The notes beneath the pieces are model-generated. The model saw only the letters and a list, made by a program, of their open reading frames with translations, ran no database searches and was not told the DNA's origin. A stretch of 64,000 nt of DNA from Bolinopsis microptera (lineage: Eukaryota; Ctenophora; Tentaculata; Lobata; Bolinopsidae), in the NCBI RefSeq assembly GCF_026151205.1, contig NC_087077.1, positions 17,716,475 through 17,780,474 of the forward strand, written 5' to 3'. Both the position numbers and the translations under genes were made by a program. Position 1 is the first letter of the stretch. Every line of letters begins with the position of its first letter. Shown one piece after another: positions 1-11,709 of this stretch.

Positions 1-2435
1 GGATCAATGTGGGACGGATCGAAGAACATTAAAATGAGCGAGTTGACATTTTAGGCTTTCTGATGTTTTATTGCCTTCTTCGAGCTGTCAATGAGCCATG
101 ACGACAAGTAGAAGTTTTTTACAGACCCATCAAATGCGATATGACTCATATTGCATTTGGTGGGTGATGTAATTATTATGAGCTATAATAAATCACATTT
201 ATTGCACAACTCGGTCTAATTATTGATGAAAAGAAGAGGTAGATGGTAATCCAGGTAGGCTGGTTCAGATTAGCACGATTGACGGTACAGACTCAGAGAT
301 GTTTTATTTGTTACATATTATCGTAGTACAGCAGGCTATCGGCTCGATCTTAAATGTGCCTTTGGTGCAGTTTCTGTAAAAATCGATAAGGATATACTGT
401 AATTAATTATAAAACTCTAATATCCTGTGGTTAACGTTTTTCAGTTTCAGTCCTTTTATCTATTTCGATTTAATAATTCCTGATTACTAAAATCTGCCAA
501 GATTTACTGAACTCCAACTACAAATATATAAGTGATTTTAGTATTCTTGAAAATATAAATTCACGAAGTGTTTTTAAAAAGCATTTTTCTCCACGTTTCA
601 TGCAATTTGATAACTTTTGGCGAAAAAAATTTCGAAAATTCGAAAAAATTTTCTAAGTCTCGAAAAAAAAATGTTAGTGAAAAATTTTCGAAGTTTTTCT
701 AAAAACTACTTTTCTCCGTGTTTTAAGCTATTCCAATCATTTTGAGCCAATAAAAAATTTTTTAATTTTTGCTAATTAGCTAATTGATAATTATCCAATT
801 AATTGATTATCTGAGGAAAAAATTGTATCAACAAAAGTTTTTCTTCTTGATAATATGAACACCCTCGTTTAATCTGCAACTTTCTACGATGTTCACAACT
901 AAAGATATTTGACAAACAAGAAAGGTGGTAAAAAGTGGTAAAGTGGTAAAAAGTGGCCTTAAGACACGTGGAAAAGTTTGGAAAAGTTGGTCAGCCATAA
1001 AGGACACCTATTAGGACTCAAAAACGTCAAAAATCCTTTGTAAGCTTTGTGTGTCGGCAAATCGATTTTTTCAGACGGATTTCCCTGTACTAGTTTAAAT
1101 ATCATACTTTATAAGGTATAAAGTTTCGTATTATTAATCAAAAGTTGGTGTAATATCACACGTAACACGTTTTAGATATTAAACAGAAGAAAGTTTTTTG
1201 TCCTAGATCAAGAGCTGCTCATTTCTCACAAGCAGTGTGGTCGGGGTTCTGTTCTTCGATTCTTGCTGCCTTTGTCTTTCGCACGCAAGTAGGAGTACCC
1301 TGAGGATTAGAGGCAATAATAATAATAACGCTTTATTTGTATACCGCTTAGGCCGTATAATCAACCATGAATTATTAAAATTTTATAGTTCTACAATTGG
1401 AACCTGCGACTTGTTTTGCAGTGAATCACAATCCAGACGAAATGTGTAATTTTAAAAAGTATAGGTACACACCTGTCCGTAGTTTCTCGTACATCACGCG
1501 TGACGTCCGGCTAGAAGGAGTTTCTCCCAGGTCTGCTGTCTAGGAAGAGAGAATGGGAGATGAGAGCTGTCAGATGAGATGGTGGTCCAAAAGAAACTGC
1601 TGGGAGCCTGACAGAAAACCGTATTGCAAGCCCCGAAACGGTGTCAGGTTTGTGACTGAAGATTCTGATCAAGCTCAGGGTTGAGTCTACACAGTGTCGC
1701 CACTTGCCGATGCCAGTTGATGCGACAGGACACTGATTTAAGTGGGAAGTTGTGTCTAAGAAACAGCGTGTGGTTCGGGTGCCGGTTGAACGCATGTAAT
1801 AGGGAGGGTATATCCGTATTTCGTTGCTAGGAGGTGGTCCGCAGATTGCGTGAAGATGCCTACTTTTAAACCTATCAATAGGTTCAATAGGTAGGTGCTA
1901 GTGATGCAGTCCTTGACCCGGAAGCTAAGGCTTCCCCGTTTCTCGCTCATTTGTGCTCCGATGTTCTTGTGACCTCTGCAGGGGTCAAGTGCAGGATGAG
2001 GGACATGGCCGACCAAGAGAAGGTTGTTTTTGAGAGGTATTTTTATACAGTTTAACTGTATCATTACCCTTGGAAATCTCTCGACCCAAACGATGCCAAA
2101 TTCTGCCTCCGAGCACAAGTACTTTGTAGGGGGTCAGCGAGTCATTTCATGTCTATTGTTCAATGTCGTTGAGCAAGGGGGAGGTTAGCTGCTGTCTACT
2201 GCCGTTATTCTCCAATTCTTAGAGTTCGTCTTTCGCACGTGAGTAAGTTTCCTGGGGAAAATAGATAGTCAACCAAAAATTATTAATAATAAACATAGAT
2301 GGACTTCCCACAATTATAACCAGTAAATCTGACACCTGCTAGCTGGCGTAAATTTAAAATTTAACACGCAGTGCGCGCGCCGCGCGCTAAAAATATCTCA
2401 AATTTGAAAACTGATGTGGTTCTTATTACCGAAAA
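1..2435. other. AT-rich region with no supported gene
   Basis: No spliced or long coding region can be supported here. At about 1,310-1,345 an (AAT)n run is followed by a CTTTATTTGTATACCGC-like stretch. Read on the minus strand this resembles the 3' end of an L2/CR1-type retroposon (an AATAAA-like signal followed by an (ATT)n tail), so a short 3' fragment of such an element is possible. Two overlapping minus-strand frames of 94 and 120 codons at 1,511-2,118 show no recognisable motif and are probably chance. Confidence 0.4.
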
Positions 2436-4790
2436 TCGAATTCGCGCCAGCCACAGAAGATGAATCCGAGATTGTGGAACCAGATGATACGGTTTTTGAG
2501 GCATTTTGATACGGTCATTTTAGTCTGTTTAAGTAGTTTCAGAGTGCTGGAAATGGTTTCACGGTGTAGGGGGATGTGTTTACTAACTATTTTGACGTCA
2601 AAATTGTCGCCAGAGGCTCCCTGAGTCATGGAATGAACGGAATGAACAAAATGAAACGCCCACTAGAGACTTGATTCCATTTCCGTATCAAAAAGCTGGT
2701 TCCTGAGTATCCGATATTGATACGGTCATTTCAGTCTGTTAAAGGGGCTGCAGAGTGCTGAAATCCTCGTCTGAGTCGACAGAAGGTTTGACTGAACGTT
2801 TACGTGACTGATTATCTAACTTGGCACCTAGTTCCTGCCTATTCTGGAGTACCTGTTCGGCAGAACAAATCATAACAGAGTACGACTTGTCTGGCCGAAC
2901 TTCCTCAACAGAATGAAACAACTGGTCAGAGTATCTAACAAAAATCTTAGAACTTATGGAGGTGTGGAAACTTGCAACTATTCCATCTAATACTTTCTGG
3001 CTCTCCAAGAGATTACACTTAAGAGACCTATCAGTTAATCAGTTATTATGCAGCTATATAAATTTAAGAGAGCCTCTACAGAGCCATCCTTATCTAGTGA
3101 GCAGTGGTCAGAACATTCATATACATCTAAAGTGTGCTTACAGGGGAAAAAGTGCTTAAAGAACTGTTGCAACTTATCAGATAAAGGAAACATGAACTGA
3201 ACTCAGGAACTACAAAACAATCTAACGTGGGGTATCTTAGGACCTGACTTAAGATCAGAAATGAACACATAAGAACCACACTCTAACCGCAGTACTACAG
3301 AGGAGCACACGGTCAGGGGGTCAGAATAAGCATGTGATAAAGGAGGCAAAGCATCCTGGATATTATGATAATATACACCTAAAGATGAATCGAACTTGTG
3401 GGAGTCACGAATGAGCTCAACCACGGCATTTACCTGAGATGTATCCATAGGGAGTAGTCGTGTTGACTGAGTTAGCTGTAAAAAACAGCCAATAAGTAAA
3501 ACTCAGATAGGGAGAAGTTTAGTCAAAGAACTGGTTGTAGGAAACAACACAGTCCAGATAGGAGTAGGAAGGGAGGACTCAGAACTAGTTGTAGAAAACA
3601 ACGTAGTTTAGAGTAAAGTAGGCAAAGAAGACAGGCACGTAGCGTAAACTACAAAATAAAAATGTGTATTTGAAAGATAGAGCTTAAAGTTGAAATGTCA
3701 AAAGATTGTACTCAGTGTGTGAAATAGTAAACTGAAACCGGGTGAGCTATATTTCGCGAGGGTATTTATACCCGCTTCATCGTGACAGGGATAACGAGCC
3801 AATTGTTTACAAACAAGCAGCAAGCATGTGAATCCTTCTTGATAAGGTTCAGATCACGTTTGATCGCATGCAGGGTTCTTGTCTCCGATAGATCAGATCA
3901 TTGTCTTCTAAGAAGATCATATCCTCGTTCTTGCCCCCTCTGGCTCCAGTGGATCTCATCATTACTCGATAAGCATCGGATCAAATGATTGCCTCAAAAA
4001 CCGTATCATCTGGTTCCACAATGTCGGATACTCAGGAACCAGCTTTTTGATACGAAAATGGAACCAAGTCTCTAGTGGGCGTTCTGGGAGTGCTAAGGCC
4101 ACCAAACTTTGCAGGAACACTATTAGGGTCAATAACAAACGATTCCGACCTGTTTTGGGGCAATCCGACGAGTTTTAGAAAAAATTTCATTTTTGTTCAT
4201 TCCGTTCATTCCATGACTCAGGGAGCCTCTGGCGACAATTTTGACGTCAAAATAGTTGGTAAACACATCCCCCTACACCATACAACCATTTCCAGCACTC
4301 TGAAACTACTTTAACAGACTGAAATGACCGTATCAAAATGCCTCAAAAACCGTATCATCTGGTTCCACAAGCTCGGATACTCAGGAACCAGCTTTTTGAT
4401 ACGGAAATGGAACCAAGTCTCTAGTGGGCGTTCTGGGAGTGCTAGGGCCACCAAACTTTGCAGGAACACTATTAGGGTCAATACCAAACGATTCCGACCT
4501 GTTTTGGGGCAATCCGACGAGTTTTAGAAAAAATTTCATTTTTGTTCATTCCGTTCATTCCATGACTCAGGGAGCCTCTGGCGACAATTTTGACGTCAAA
4601 ATAGTTGGTAAACACATCCCCCTACACCGTACAACCATAATTATCTATTTTTGATCCAAAATATAGTCAAAATAACGTTGGTTCCAAACCGTATCAAAAC
4701 CGTATCAAAACCGTATCATTGGTTCCAAATTGGTTCCAAAATCTCGGATTCATGAACTCGCCAGCCACCATCAGAAGATGCAGTAGATGA
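2436..4790. repeat. Inverted and direct copies of a dispersed repeat around a 1.3-kb core
   Basis: A repeat unit containing GTATCAAAAAGCTGG and the phrase CATGGAATGAACGGAATGAA occurs once in reverse orientation at about 2,436-2,740 and twice in direct orientation at about 4,024-4,386 and 4,387-4,700. The two direct copies are nearly identical. The inner arms, 2,656-2,716 and 4,024-4,083, are near-perfect reverse complements of about 60 bp. They enclose a core that carries short minus-strand reading frames and a TATA-like box. This is either a transposon with inverted ends or an inverted rearrangement of a tandem repeat; the sequence alone does not decide. Confidence 0.7.
2739..3448 (-). other. 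Possible broken or spliced gene inside the inverted-repeat core
   Basis: On the minus strand an 81-codon frame (3,448-3,203) starts about 320 bp downstream of a TATA-like box (GGTATAAATACCC on the minus strand, near 3,760-3,775). Two further open stretches follow: about 60 codons around 3,200-3,020, and an 89-codon frame (3,008-2,739) whose end is rich in charged and serine residues. Amino acid composition looks protein-like, but the pieces lie in different frames and no family was recognised. It could be the spliced or decayed gene of the surrounding element. Low confidence. Confidence 0.25.
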
Positions 4791-5260
4791 ATTCATAAAT
4801 TTGGAACATGGGCACATCACAGTATTGGCCGTATTTGAGTGCTGGGAAGGCTCAGTTCGGATTTCTAAGATGGATATAGCCGTAAGCTAGGCCTAGGAAC
4901 CATAAAAAGTCGTATAAAACTACCCATGGAATGACCAGAAATGAACGAAAATGAACATTCTTCTCAAAGTGCTCAGAATGGTTTAAAATGGGTCGGAAAG
5001 TGTTTATATTAGTCCTAGGACCACTCAAACCAAGTTTGAGAATCATTGCATGTCTAGAACCGATGTTACCAATGTTCCAAAATGTCCCAATTTTGGCACA
5101 ATAATCCTCCTGAGAATCCAGATTTTTGGAACATGGGCACATCGAAGTATTGGCTGTATTTAAGTGCTGGGAAGCCTCAATTCGGTTTTCTAAGATGGAT
5201 GTAGGTAAAAACTAGGCCTAAGAGCCATCAAAACTCAAATAACATTACCCAGGTTCATGG
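4790..5260. repeat. Tandem duplicate of a ~327-bp repeat unit
   Basis: The phrase TTGGAACATGGGCACATC begins near 4,801 and again near 5,129, with the following ~130 bp recognisably the same (GTGCTGGGAAG, CTAAGATGGAT, AGGCCTA). The unit belongs to the same loose family as the repeats to the left, since it shares the CATGGAATG and ATGAACA phrases. Confidence 0.6.
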
Positions 5261-5368
5261 AATGTATGGAAAATGAACAAAAATGAAAATAGTAGTTGAG
5301 ATGGTGGAAACATTTGATACAATTTTGGAAACATGCTTTTACAGCCGTATTTATGCTTGTACTGACTT
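5261..5368. repeat. Left part of a dispersed repeat interrupted by a transposon
   Basis: This stretch matches the unit at 7,561-7,690 (GTTGAGATGGTGGAAAC, then ACATGCTTTT, then ATTATGCCTGG-like). It is cut at 5,368, and its continuation (CTTGGAATC..ATCTGGTATGG) resumes at 7,325. The uninterrupted copies further right show that the intervening DNA is an insertion. Confidence 0.7.
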
Positions 5369-7323
5369 GGACACGTTCATAAAAAGGTGGCACTAGAGAT
5401 TGATTTTTCACTGCCAAAATTGTGTGAAGCATTTTAAAATACTTGTATCTCAAGGAGTATGCTATGAAAGTTAACCAAATTTTAATGTGGTCCAAAAAGA
5501 TTCAAATGTCACATAATAAAGTCATTCATCTCTTTATATCTGTTAATTGTGCAGATATGAGCCAGAAATCACAAAATATTCATTTCTTGCACCTCTAATG
5601 ATGAATTTACATTCTGTGAGTGTGTCCTGCTTCTCAATGTGATTATTGAACCTTTTTGAGATAGCTGAGTGTTAAAAGTGCAAAGGATCACCGGTTAAAT
5701 GTGGAGTTACGATGCAATTATCACATACAGGGTTAATTCTGACTAAGTATTTTAGAATGATGAATGTGATATGAATATCAACGGAATGATTGTAACAATG
5801 AACTCTATCAATCACAATTATATCATGCTAACTAATATTTAGAGAATTTAGATGGTTAAAAGTGCCATAATGAGTCAAAAATCACATAAATGAGCATGTA
5901 TTGAAATGATGCTGTATCAGGGGAATGTACACTGTCCATTTGAACACTGTCCATTAGTACTCCGATGAAAAAGCGATGAATGTCGATTTGCCGTGATTCT
6001 AGCTTTGTGTGTTATTGTGTGATTTCAATGCACGGCAATGAAGGGACTCAGGTACCACGATCTGGCAGACAAACATGTCTGAACAGACATAGCGAGTCAG
6101 ATCTGGTTCAGGAAATTTTATCGTTAAAGAGATATTCATATTTCATATGAATCAATACTCAGGTTTCTAATTTTGGACTCGCCCGGGGTTTGATTATGAT
6201 ACTTTGAGGAATGACATTTGATTTATAAGTTGATTTCAAATCCCCTATGGGTACCAGAAATACTGGTTTCACAACAACAACATCACTTTTTGGCTCTATA
6301 TCAGGTTGGTATTCATAGTAAATCTGCAGTAATTTGTTGTGACACTGCACTTGTTTATGGTCATGGAGAAGTTCGTTATTAGAGTAATAGTGGAATCAAT
6401 AATCACAAAACACTGATTTTAAACTGATTAAACTAGGCAAGTACTTTTACTACTCAGGCCATGATAATTTTGTCTCCATACTGTGACAAATGAATCAATC
6501 AGTTACGTATAATACTTAATTGAATTTTTGAAATGTGATTATCGATTCATTACCTTTCTTTTCAAAATGTCATTACAACTTGAACATTACATATGATTCA
6601 ATTGTCATACTTTAAAGAAAATTACATAGTTGGTAGCCAGATTTGTGTGATTTTTGAATCATTTAACCACCCAGATCAAAAATTATCGCTCAAAGGCCTT
6701 CAATATGGTATAAGCTTAGACATGGATTCAAAAATCACATAATAAGAACCATAGAATGGATATATGTTGTCATATTGTGCACTTAATTTAAGGCTTACTA
6801 TAGTGAGACTTAATAGCGCACCAATAACGAAAATGTGATTTTGAATCATATTAACTGGTTTTAATACTATTTAATACTATTTTGTACTCTAAAAAATGAT
6901 AGAAAGCCAATAAAAACGTAAGATGATTCAATAATCACTGCTCAAAATAGGCTCATTTCCAATGTTTAAGTTGTGATTTTTGAATCATTTTGGCACCAAT
7001 AACAATTTCAGATAAGACATTTTATTCCTTACATGCATTATAGTCACCATATCAATTTTGGCGTCTTTGTGAATAGTACTTTTCAGATTATCTAGTGTTG
7101 ATTCATCTTGCATTTCTAATTGTGTGATTTTTGAATCATTGGCACACAAATAACGATAACTCCTGTGATATAAGCACTACAGACTCCGTGATTTCAGGAT
7201 CATGAAATTTAATCGAATTTCTAAAGGTATAGATAGATATATCAACCAACAAAGAGCAATGACCATTTTAAAAACTCATTAAAAAAAATCAATCTCTAGT
7301 GCCACCTTTTTTTGAACGTGTCC
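5369..7323. mobile_element. DNA transposon with GGACACGTTCA ends and 4-bp target duplication (copy 1)
   Basis: The element starts GGACACGTTCATAAAAAGG and ends with the near-perfect reverse complement, giving terminal inverted repeats of about 40 bp. It is flanked by a perfect ACTT duplication (5,365-5,368 and 7,324-7,327) and splits a dispersed repeat whose intact form is visible at about 7,640 and 8,100. The 1,955-bp body has no open frame longer than 63 codons, so it appears non-autonomous. The body is peppered with a motif close to TGTGATTTTTGAATCAT in both orientations. The 4-bp duplication excludes hAT and Tc1/mariner; groups known for 4-bp duplications (Sola, some Academ, Chapaev, Ginger) remain possible. 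The superfamily is not determined. Confidence 0.85.
5490..7200. repeat. Dispersed TGTGATTTTTGAATCAT motif array
   Basis: Recognisable instances, by approximate start and orientation: 5,499(-), 5,868(-), 6,012(+), 6,396(-), 6,530(+), 6,650(+), 6,724(-), 6,833(+), 6,924(-), 6,969(+), 7,124(+). The reverse form predominates on the left and the forward form on the right. This would fit repeated subterminal transposase-binding sites, but that role is inferred. Confidence 0.6.
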
Positions 7324-8150
7324 ACTTGGAATCTATCTGGTATGGTAGAAGGACACATGTACTAACATTTCCAGCCACTTAGAAGTGCAAAATACTCCCC
7401 TGGTTCATGGAATGAATGAAATGAACACAAAATGAACATTTTCCTAGAATCCCCTGAATTGGGCTAAAACCAATTGGAATCGGTCGGTATTGATACCAGG
7501 AGTGTCCCTGAGAAGTTTGGTGTGCCTAGCATGTTCAGAAAGGGCTCTGGGGCAATGTTTCTATTTTGGTTTCAGAGTAGTTGAGATGGTGGAAACAATT
7601 GACACAAATTTAGAAACATGCTTTTTAGCGGTAATTATGCCTGGACTGGCATGGAATCGATATGGTATGGTAGAGGGGCATATTGTTTACTAACATGTTC
7701 AGCAACTCAGAAGTTTTTTTCTTTGAAATGTAATACTCCACCGAAGGGATAGGGTGCGTCAAGAATCATCCAGTTTCACATCGAAAGCACTATTTTCACA
7801 CATCAAATTGTGACATTTTTTGTTCAACTTTAAAAAAACCTTTTTAGTGCAAAATGATCCCCTGGTTCATGAAATGAACAAAAATGAACTTTACCCTAAA
7901 ATCGCCTAAACTGAGTTGAAGGCGATCAGAATCGATTGGTATCGATACCAGGAGTGTCCTTGAAAAGTTTGGTGGCCCTAGCATCCTCAGAAAAGGCTTT
8001 GTGGGCAATGTTCCATTTTGGTTTCAGAGAAGTTGGGATTCTGGAACAGAATTGAGACAAATTTGGAACAGGCTTTTTGGGCAGTAATTATGCCTTGGCT
8101 GACTTAAAATCGATCTGGTATGGTGGAGGGGTATATTAACTACATTTTTG
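7324..8150. repeat. Two diverged copies of a ~460-bp dispersed repeat
   Basis: A unit with CCTGGTTCATG, GATACCAGGAGTGTCC, CCTAGCAT and TTTTGGTTTCAGAG is seen at about 7,400-7,700 and again at about 7,858-8,150. It shares phrases with the units at 4,024-4,700, so the whole 2.4-8.15 kb stretch is one diverged array into which other elements have inserted. Confidence 0.6.
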
Positions 8151-10384
8151 GGTGTTTTCAAATTAAAGATTTCAAAGCCAGATTTTCGGCTTAAGTTGGC
8201 TGGGACATGCCCAAATTGTGTATGCTTTGATCGTGATCGGGTTTTCAAAAATAAACGATTTACCTTTCGCATATGATGGACTTTTTCCCGAAGAAGGTGG
8301 GTATTTTATCCTTGTAGTTTTCCAGAGAAGGACGTAGTCTTTTCCACATCTCTGTCATCAGAGAAGTCCTTTCGATTAAACGGTCCCTGTTTGGCACTCC
8401 TGAGATAATTGACTGTCTTATACACAATGGTTTTACCGTTTACAACATTTGCAGTAATATTTATTACCGAATTTAATTAGAATTTAACCCATACATTTTT
8501 AACACATGAACTGCTGTATCAGTAACCATCAAAATAGAAACAAACCTATGAATTTGATGTTTATCTTGTTAAGTGGGAGGTCAACCTCTTCTTGACACAA
8601 AATACCCAGTCGTCTCCTGAGATCTCCGACATGACAGAGGAAGCTACTGTCGAGTTCGATATTACAGCTAAGATAGTCAAACTGAGTGGGATCAATTTTA
8701 AGCATTACAAATCAGCAGTTATCAAGCAAATGTGATGAAAGAGCCATTATTGAAATGTAAGGCAGATCTAGAGCTAGGAATGTGTTTAGGGGCATCAAAG
8801 AATAAGTATCTGTGTACTGTTCTTTACCATACCATTTAAACGATTTAATACATGGAAGTATCACAATAATATACTTTTTCAACAACATAAACACATTTAA
8901 AAAAAGGCTCGAATGGGTTATTGATATTTCCATATAATGCAGGATTGAAATAATCTGTTTAGGAGTAATACGTTCAAATTCGATCCTGATCTACAAAAGT
9001 GTAACATGATAGCAAAATCCGCTCTGCTTTTCTATACTAGAACAAGTTTTAGTAGTCTCCAGCACATCACAGCTTAAAGGCAGTAACACTAAATCGATTA
9101 CATTAAATAATCTCTCAAGATCATTTAGTAATATCTGTATTTCAATGTGCAACGAAACAGCTTCTATACTACTTTACTACTTCTATACTACTTTACTATC
9201 AACTAGATATACGGTTTGAGCATTGAAGCTCTATGCTGTGAGCAGCAACGAAAAGAGATGGGATTGCAATATATCGACTCACTTGTGAAAATAATGATTA
9301 AATCTCCTAATTACGATTTCTAACTGCGCGGCGTAGTGCGTACTTTGAAATCCAAATAAAAATTATTTTTTGATCAAAATATTGGAAAACAAAATTACAA
9401 CATGATTCAAATCTTGTGTAAAAAAATGTTATAAACAATATGCTGTTAAAAACTTTCGTGAAAAATTTTAAAAAGCATGATTTCCACCCGATTATGTGAA
9501 GTTATCATTTTTATGACTTTTACAGGTTATAATTTTTGTCAAGAGCTTAGCCATTTGTCAAAATTTAGGTCATGGTATCATGTTATGTGACTATACAATG
9601 AGATTATAATCCGTTGATGTATAATATCTTGGAGTTTATCAGGGGATGAAATTATTTGTAGGTTTCTAAACTACCAAAACGCGCGCTGGGTTGGACTCGT
9701 TGTATAATAATAATGTATAACTATCAATACATGATACACGATAACGTAAAACTATATAAATCGATAACATATAAGATCAAATAAACCATATGGTACCAAG
9801 TTACATTAATTGATGAAATCTTTCCATGTTTTAGAATGAAAATCCATACACAAATTTCCTAGCTTTAAGTATGACACACATTATTACATGATAACGAATT
9901 GATTTAACGCGCATATGTATGCAAAATATACATGCAAAATATATTGTAATTGTATAAGAATCGACCTTGTTTTTTAAAGATTAGTCATTTAAAGTATCGA
10001 TGAGAAAATCCCTGTACAAATAGCTTCTACTTATAATCCGATAATTTATGTTGTATGATGCAATAAAAATACTCATACCGCGCGCAGCTTGAACTACGAC
10101 ATACGCAAGCGTTCAGTTGCAAATTATAAGGTCTACCGAAGTTTGTAGGGCGCGAAAAATTTTATGTTGACGTGCTCGCGCATTCTGAGTAGTCAGCTCG
10201 CGTTGGGTAATTGATTATGGGTATAAAATGAAATATTGTTTTATTTAAAATTTTGTTTTATTTTGTACACTGCCACGAAACAGCTGTTGCTGAATTTGAA
10301 TAGTTAACCTCTAAAATTGAATGGATGGGGGACAGGGGGAATAGAAGGTAAATCGGACTTTTTGAACCAAAACTATAATCTTCA
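8151..10384. other. AT-rich region, nothing recognised
   Basis: No exon, repeat end or RNA gene could be supported. Minus-strand frames of 73-82 codons at 8,024-8,933 have no recognisable features. A short duplication (CTTCTATACTACTTTACTA) occurs at about 9,160-9,200. Confidence 0.4.
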
Positions 10385-10510
10385 ATTCAGCAAACAATAA
10401 CGTAAGCATACTTTGTATCACGTTGTGACCCCATTGTCATTTCACTAAGTTTAGCGTTTTTACGATACAAGGGGAGCCGCGCACTCGTGCGCGGTGGGTC
10501 ATACAACCAA
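10385..10510 (-). repeat. Hairpin-rich repeat (copy A)
   Basis: Contains the GC hairpin GCCGCGCACTCGTGCGCGG next to GGGTCATACAACC. Its reverse complement is closely matched at 48,735-48,860, including the flanking CAAGGGGAG/CTCCCCCTG and the GGTCA..ACGTGATAC phrases. This copy is therefore on the opposite strand to the one at 48,688. It looks like a terminus of a repeated element with strong secondary structure. Confidence 0.6.
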
Positions 10511-11404
10511 AATTTGACTCGGGGGGTTAAGTTATGGGGGGGGGGGGGAGGGGGTAAAAATATAGACTGTTATAAATATGGTTCTTTGGCCCGAGAAGGA
10601 CCAAATTAGACCCCCCATGATATAATATTAACGACTAAGGTATGTTGTGAGAAACTATGCGGAGAAATCATGAGTAGATCTGAGATCAGAATATCAACAA
10701 TTCTTTTTGTCAATTTCAGCAGTGGGGTCCCCTCTTCGACCGGCCTTCATCTAGTTTGTGTGTTTGTCGCCTGTCTCGAGATATGATACCTGTGGCTATC
10801 GTGGACTCTATTATCCGTTTAGTATGGGACACATTGTGGCCACAGTAGATGCATTTTTTGTTTCATTGAGTAAACACAAATCATTATGTGCCGTTTAGCA
10901 GTAAAGTGCGATTCACTGGAAACACTCATAGGCCAATCGGTGAAAAGGGGTTCGAAAAAGTCAATATTGGCACTCGAGTCCTTGATCTTGGCGATAGTAC
11001 ACTAGGTCTTTTGAACTGCAATCTTTCAGCCAGTGCTGGTTTATGATTTATATATTAATTTGCTTGTCTTCAGCGTCTCTACTAGAAAATTATAAGTTTA
11101 TAACATATTATATAACCTACTATCTGAAACAAATATTGTACGGGTATCACCCGTTAACATATTTGTTTTTAATTTCCTTTCTGCATGTGATCAAAATTAC
11201 CCATTTAAAATATTTTCTAAAAGTTTTATTTTTCACTCAACAATTGGCAACGAAGCAAGCATGATTATACGTGCGGTGCGTCGAATAGACGATATCCTTT
11301 ACTAGGGAGTATAGTAGGCACGCCAATCCCTGTGTGTGGCGCTCTTTTCAAGCTTCTTGTACAGTGGCAGAGCAATTAGTGATAGATTAGCAAACTTTGC
11401 TCTA
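10511..11404. other. No gene seen; contains a poly-G tract
   Basis: A G-run near 10,538-10,556 follows the hairpin repeat. The rest is AT-rich and unassigned. A 73-codon plus-strand frame at 11,043-11,264 is rich in Ile, Leu and Tyr codons and has no supporting features. Confidence 0.35.
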
Positions 11405-11412
11405 ACCTCGCG

Positions 11413-11701
11413 CAGTGGCGTAACGAAAGGCCCTGCTGACCCCGCTGTGCAGGGGGGTGCCGTCTTAGGGGCGCGCCAAATCGTCGTTTGAATGTGGGAC
11501 AATTTCGAAAACTTAACTAAAGTACTAGCAAAACTGCGCGTTTTGCTCTAGATACACACTTTTTTAGAGATTTTACCGGCGTATTCTTTAAAATCACCTA
11601 ATTTGTTCAATTTTAGGGAGGGGCACCAAAAGGGGAGGGGGCGCCAACAGGGGGGCGCTTTTTTCGGCAGGGGGGCGCCAACAGGCAACGTTACGCCACT
11701 G
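11413..11701. mobile_element. hAT-like MITE with perfect 8-bp target duplication
   Basis: The 289-bp element begins CAGTGGCGTAACG and ends with its exact reverse complement. It is flanked by a perfect 8-bp direct duplication, ACCTCGCG, at 11,405-11,412 and 11,702-11,709. Inside there are G-rich blocks (GGGGGGCGCC) and no coding capacity. The 8-bp duplication and CAGTGGCG ends are typical of hAT-derived MITEs. The perfect duplication and intact ends suggest a fairly recent insertion. Confidence 0.9.
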
Positions 11702-11709
11702 ACCTCGCG

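Noticed and set aside
1511-2118. Overlapping minus-strand frames of 94 and 120 codons
   Set aside because: No domain, splice context or repeat similarity supports coding.
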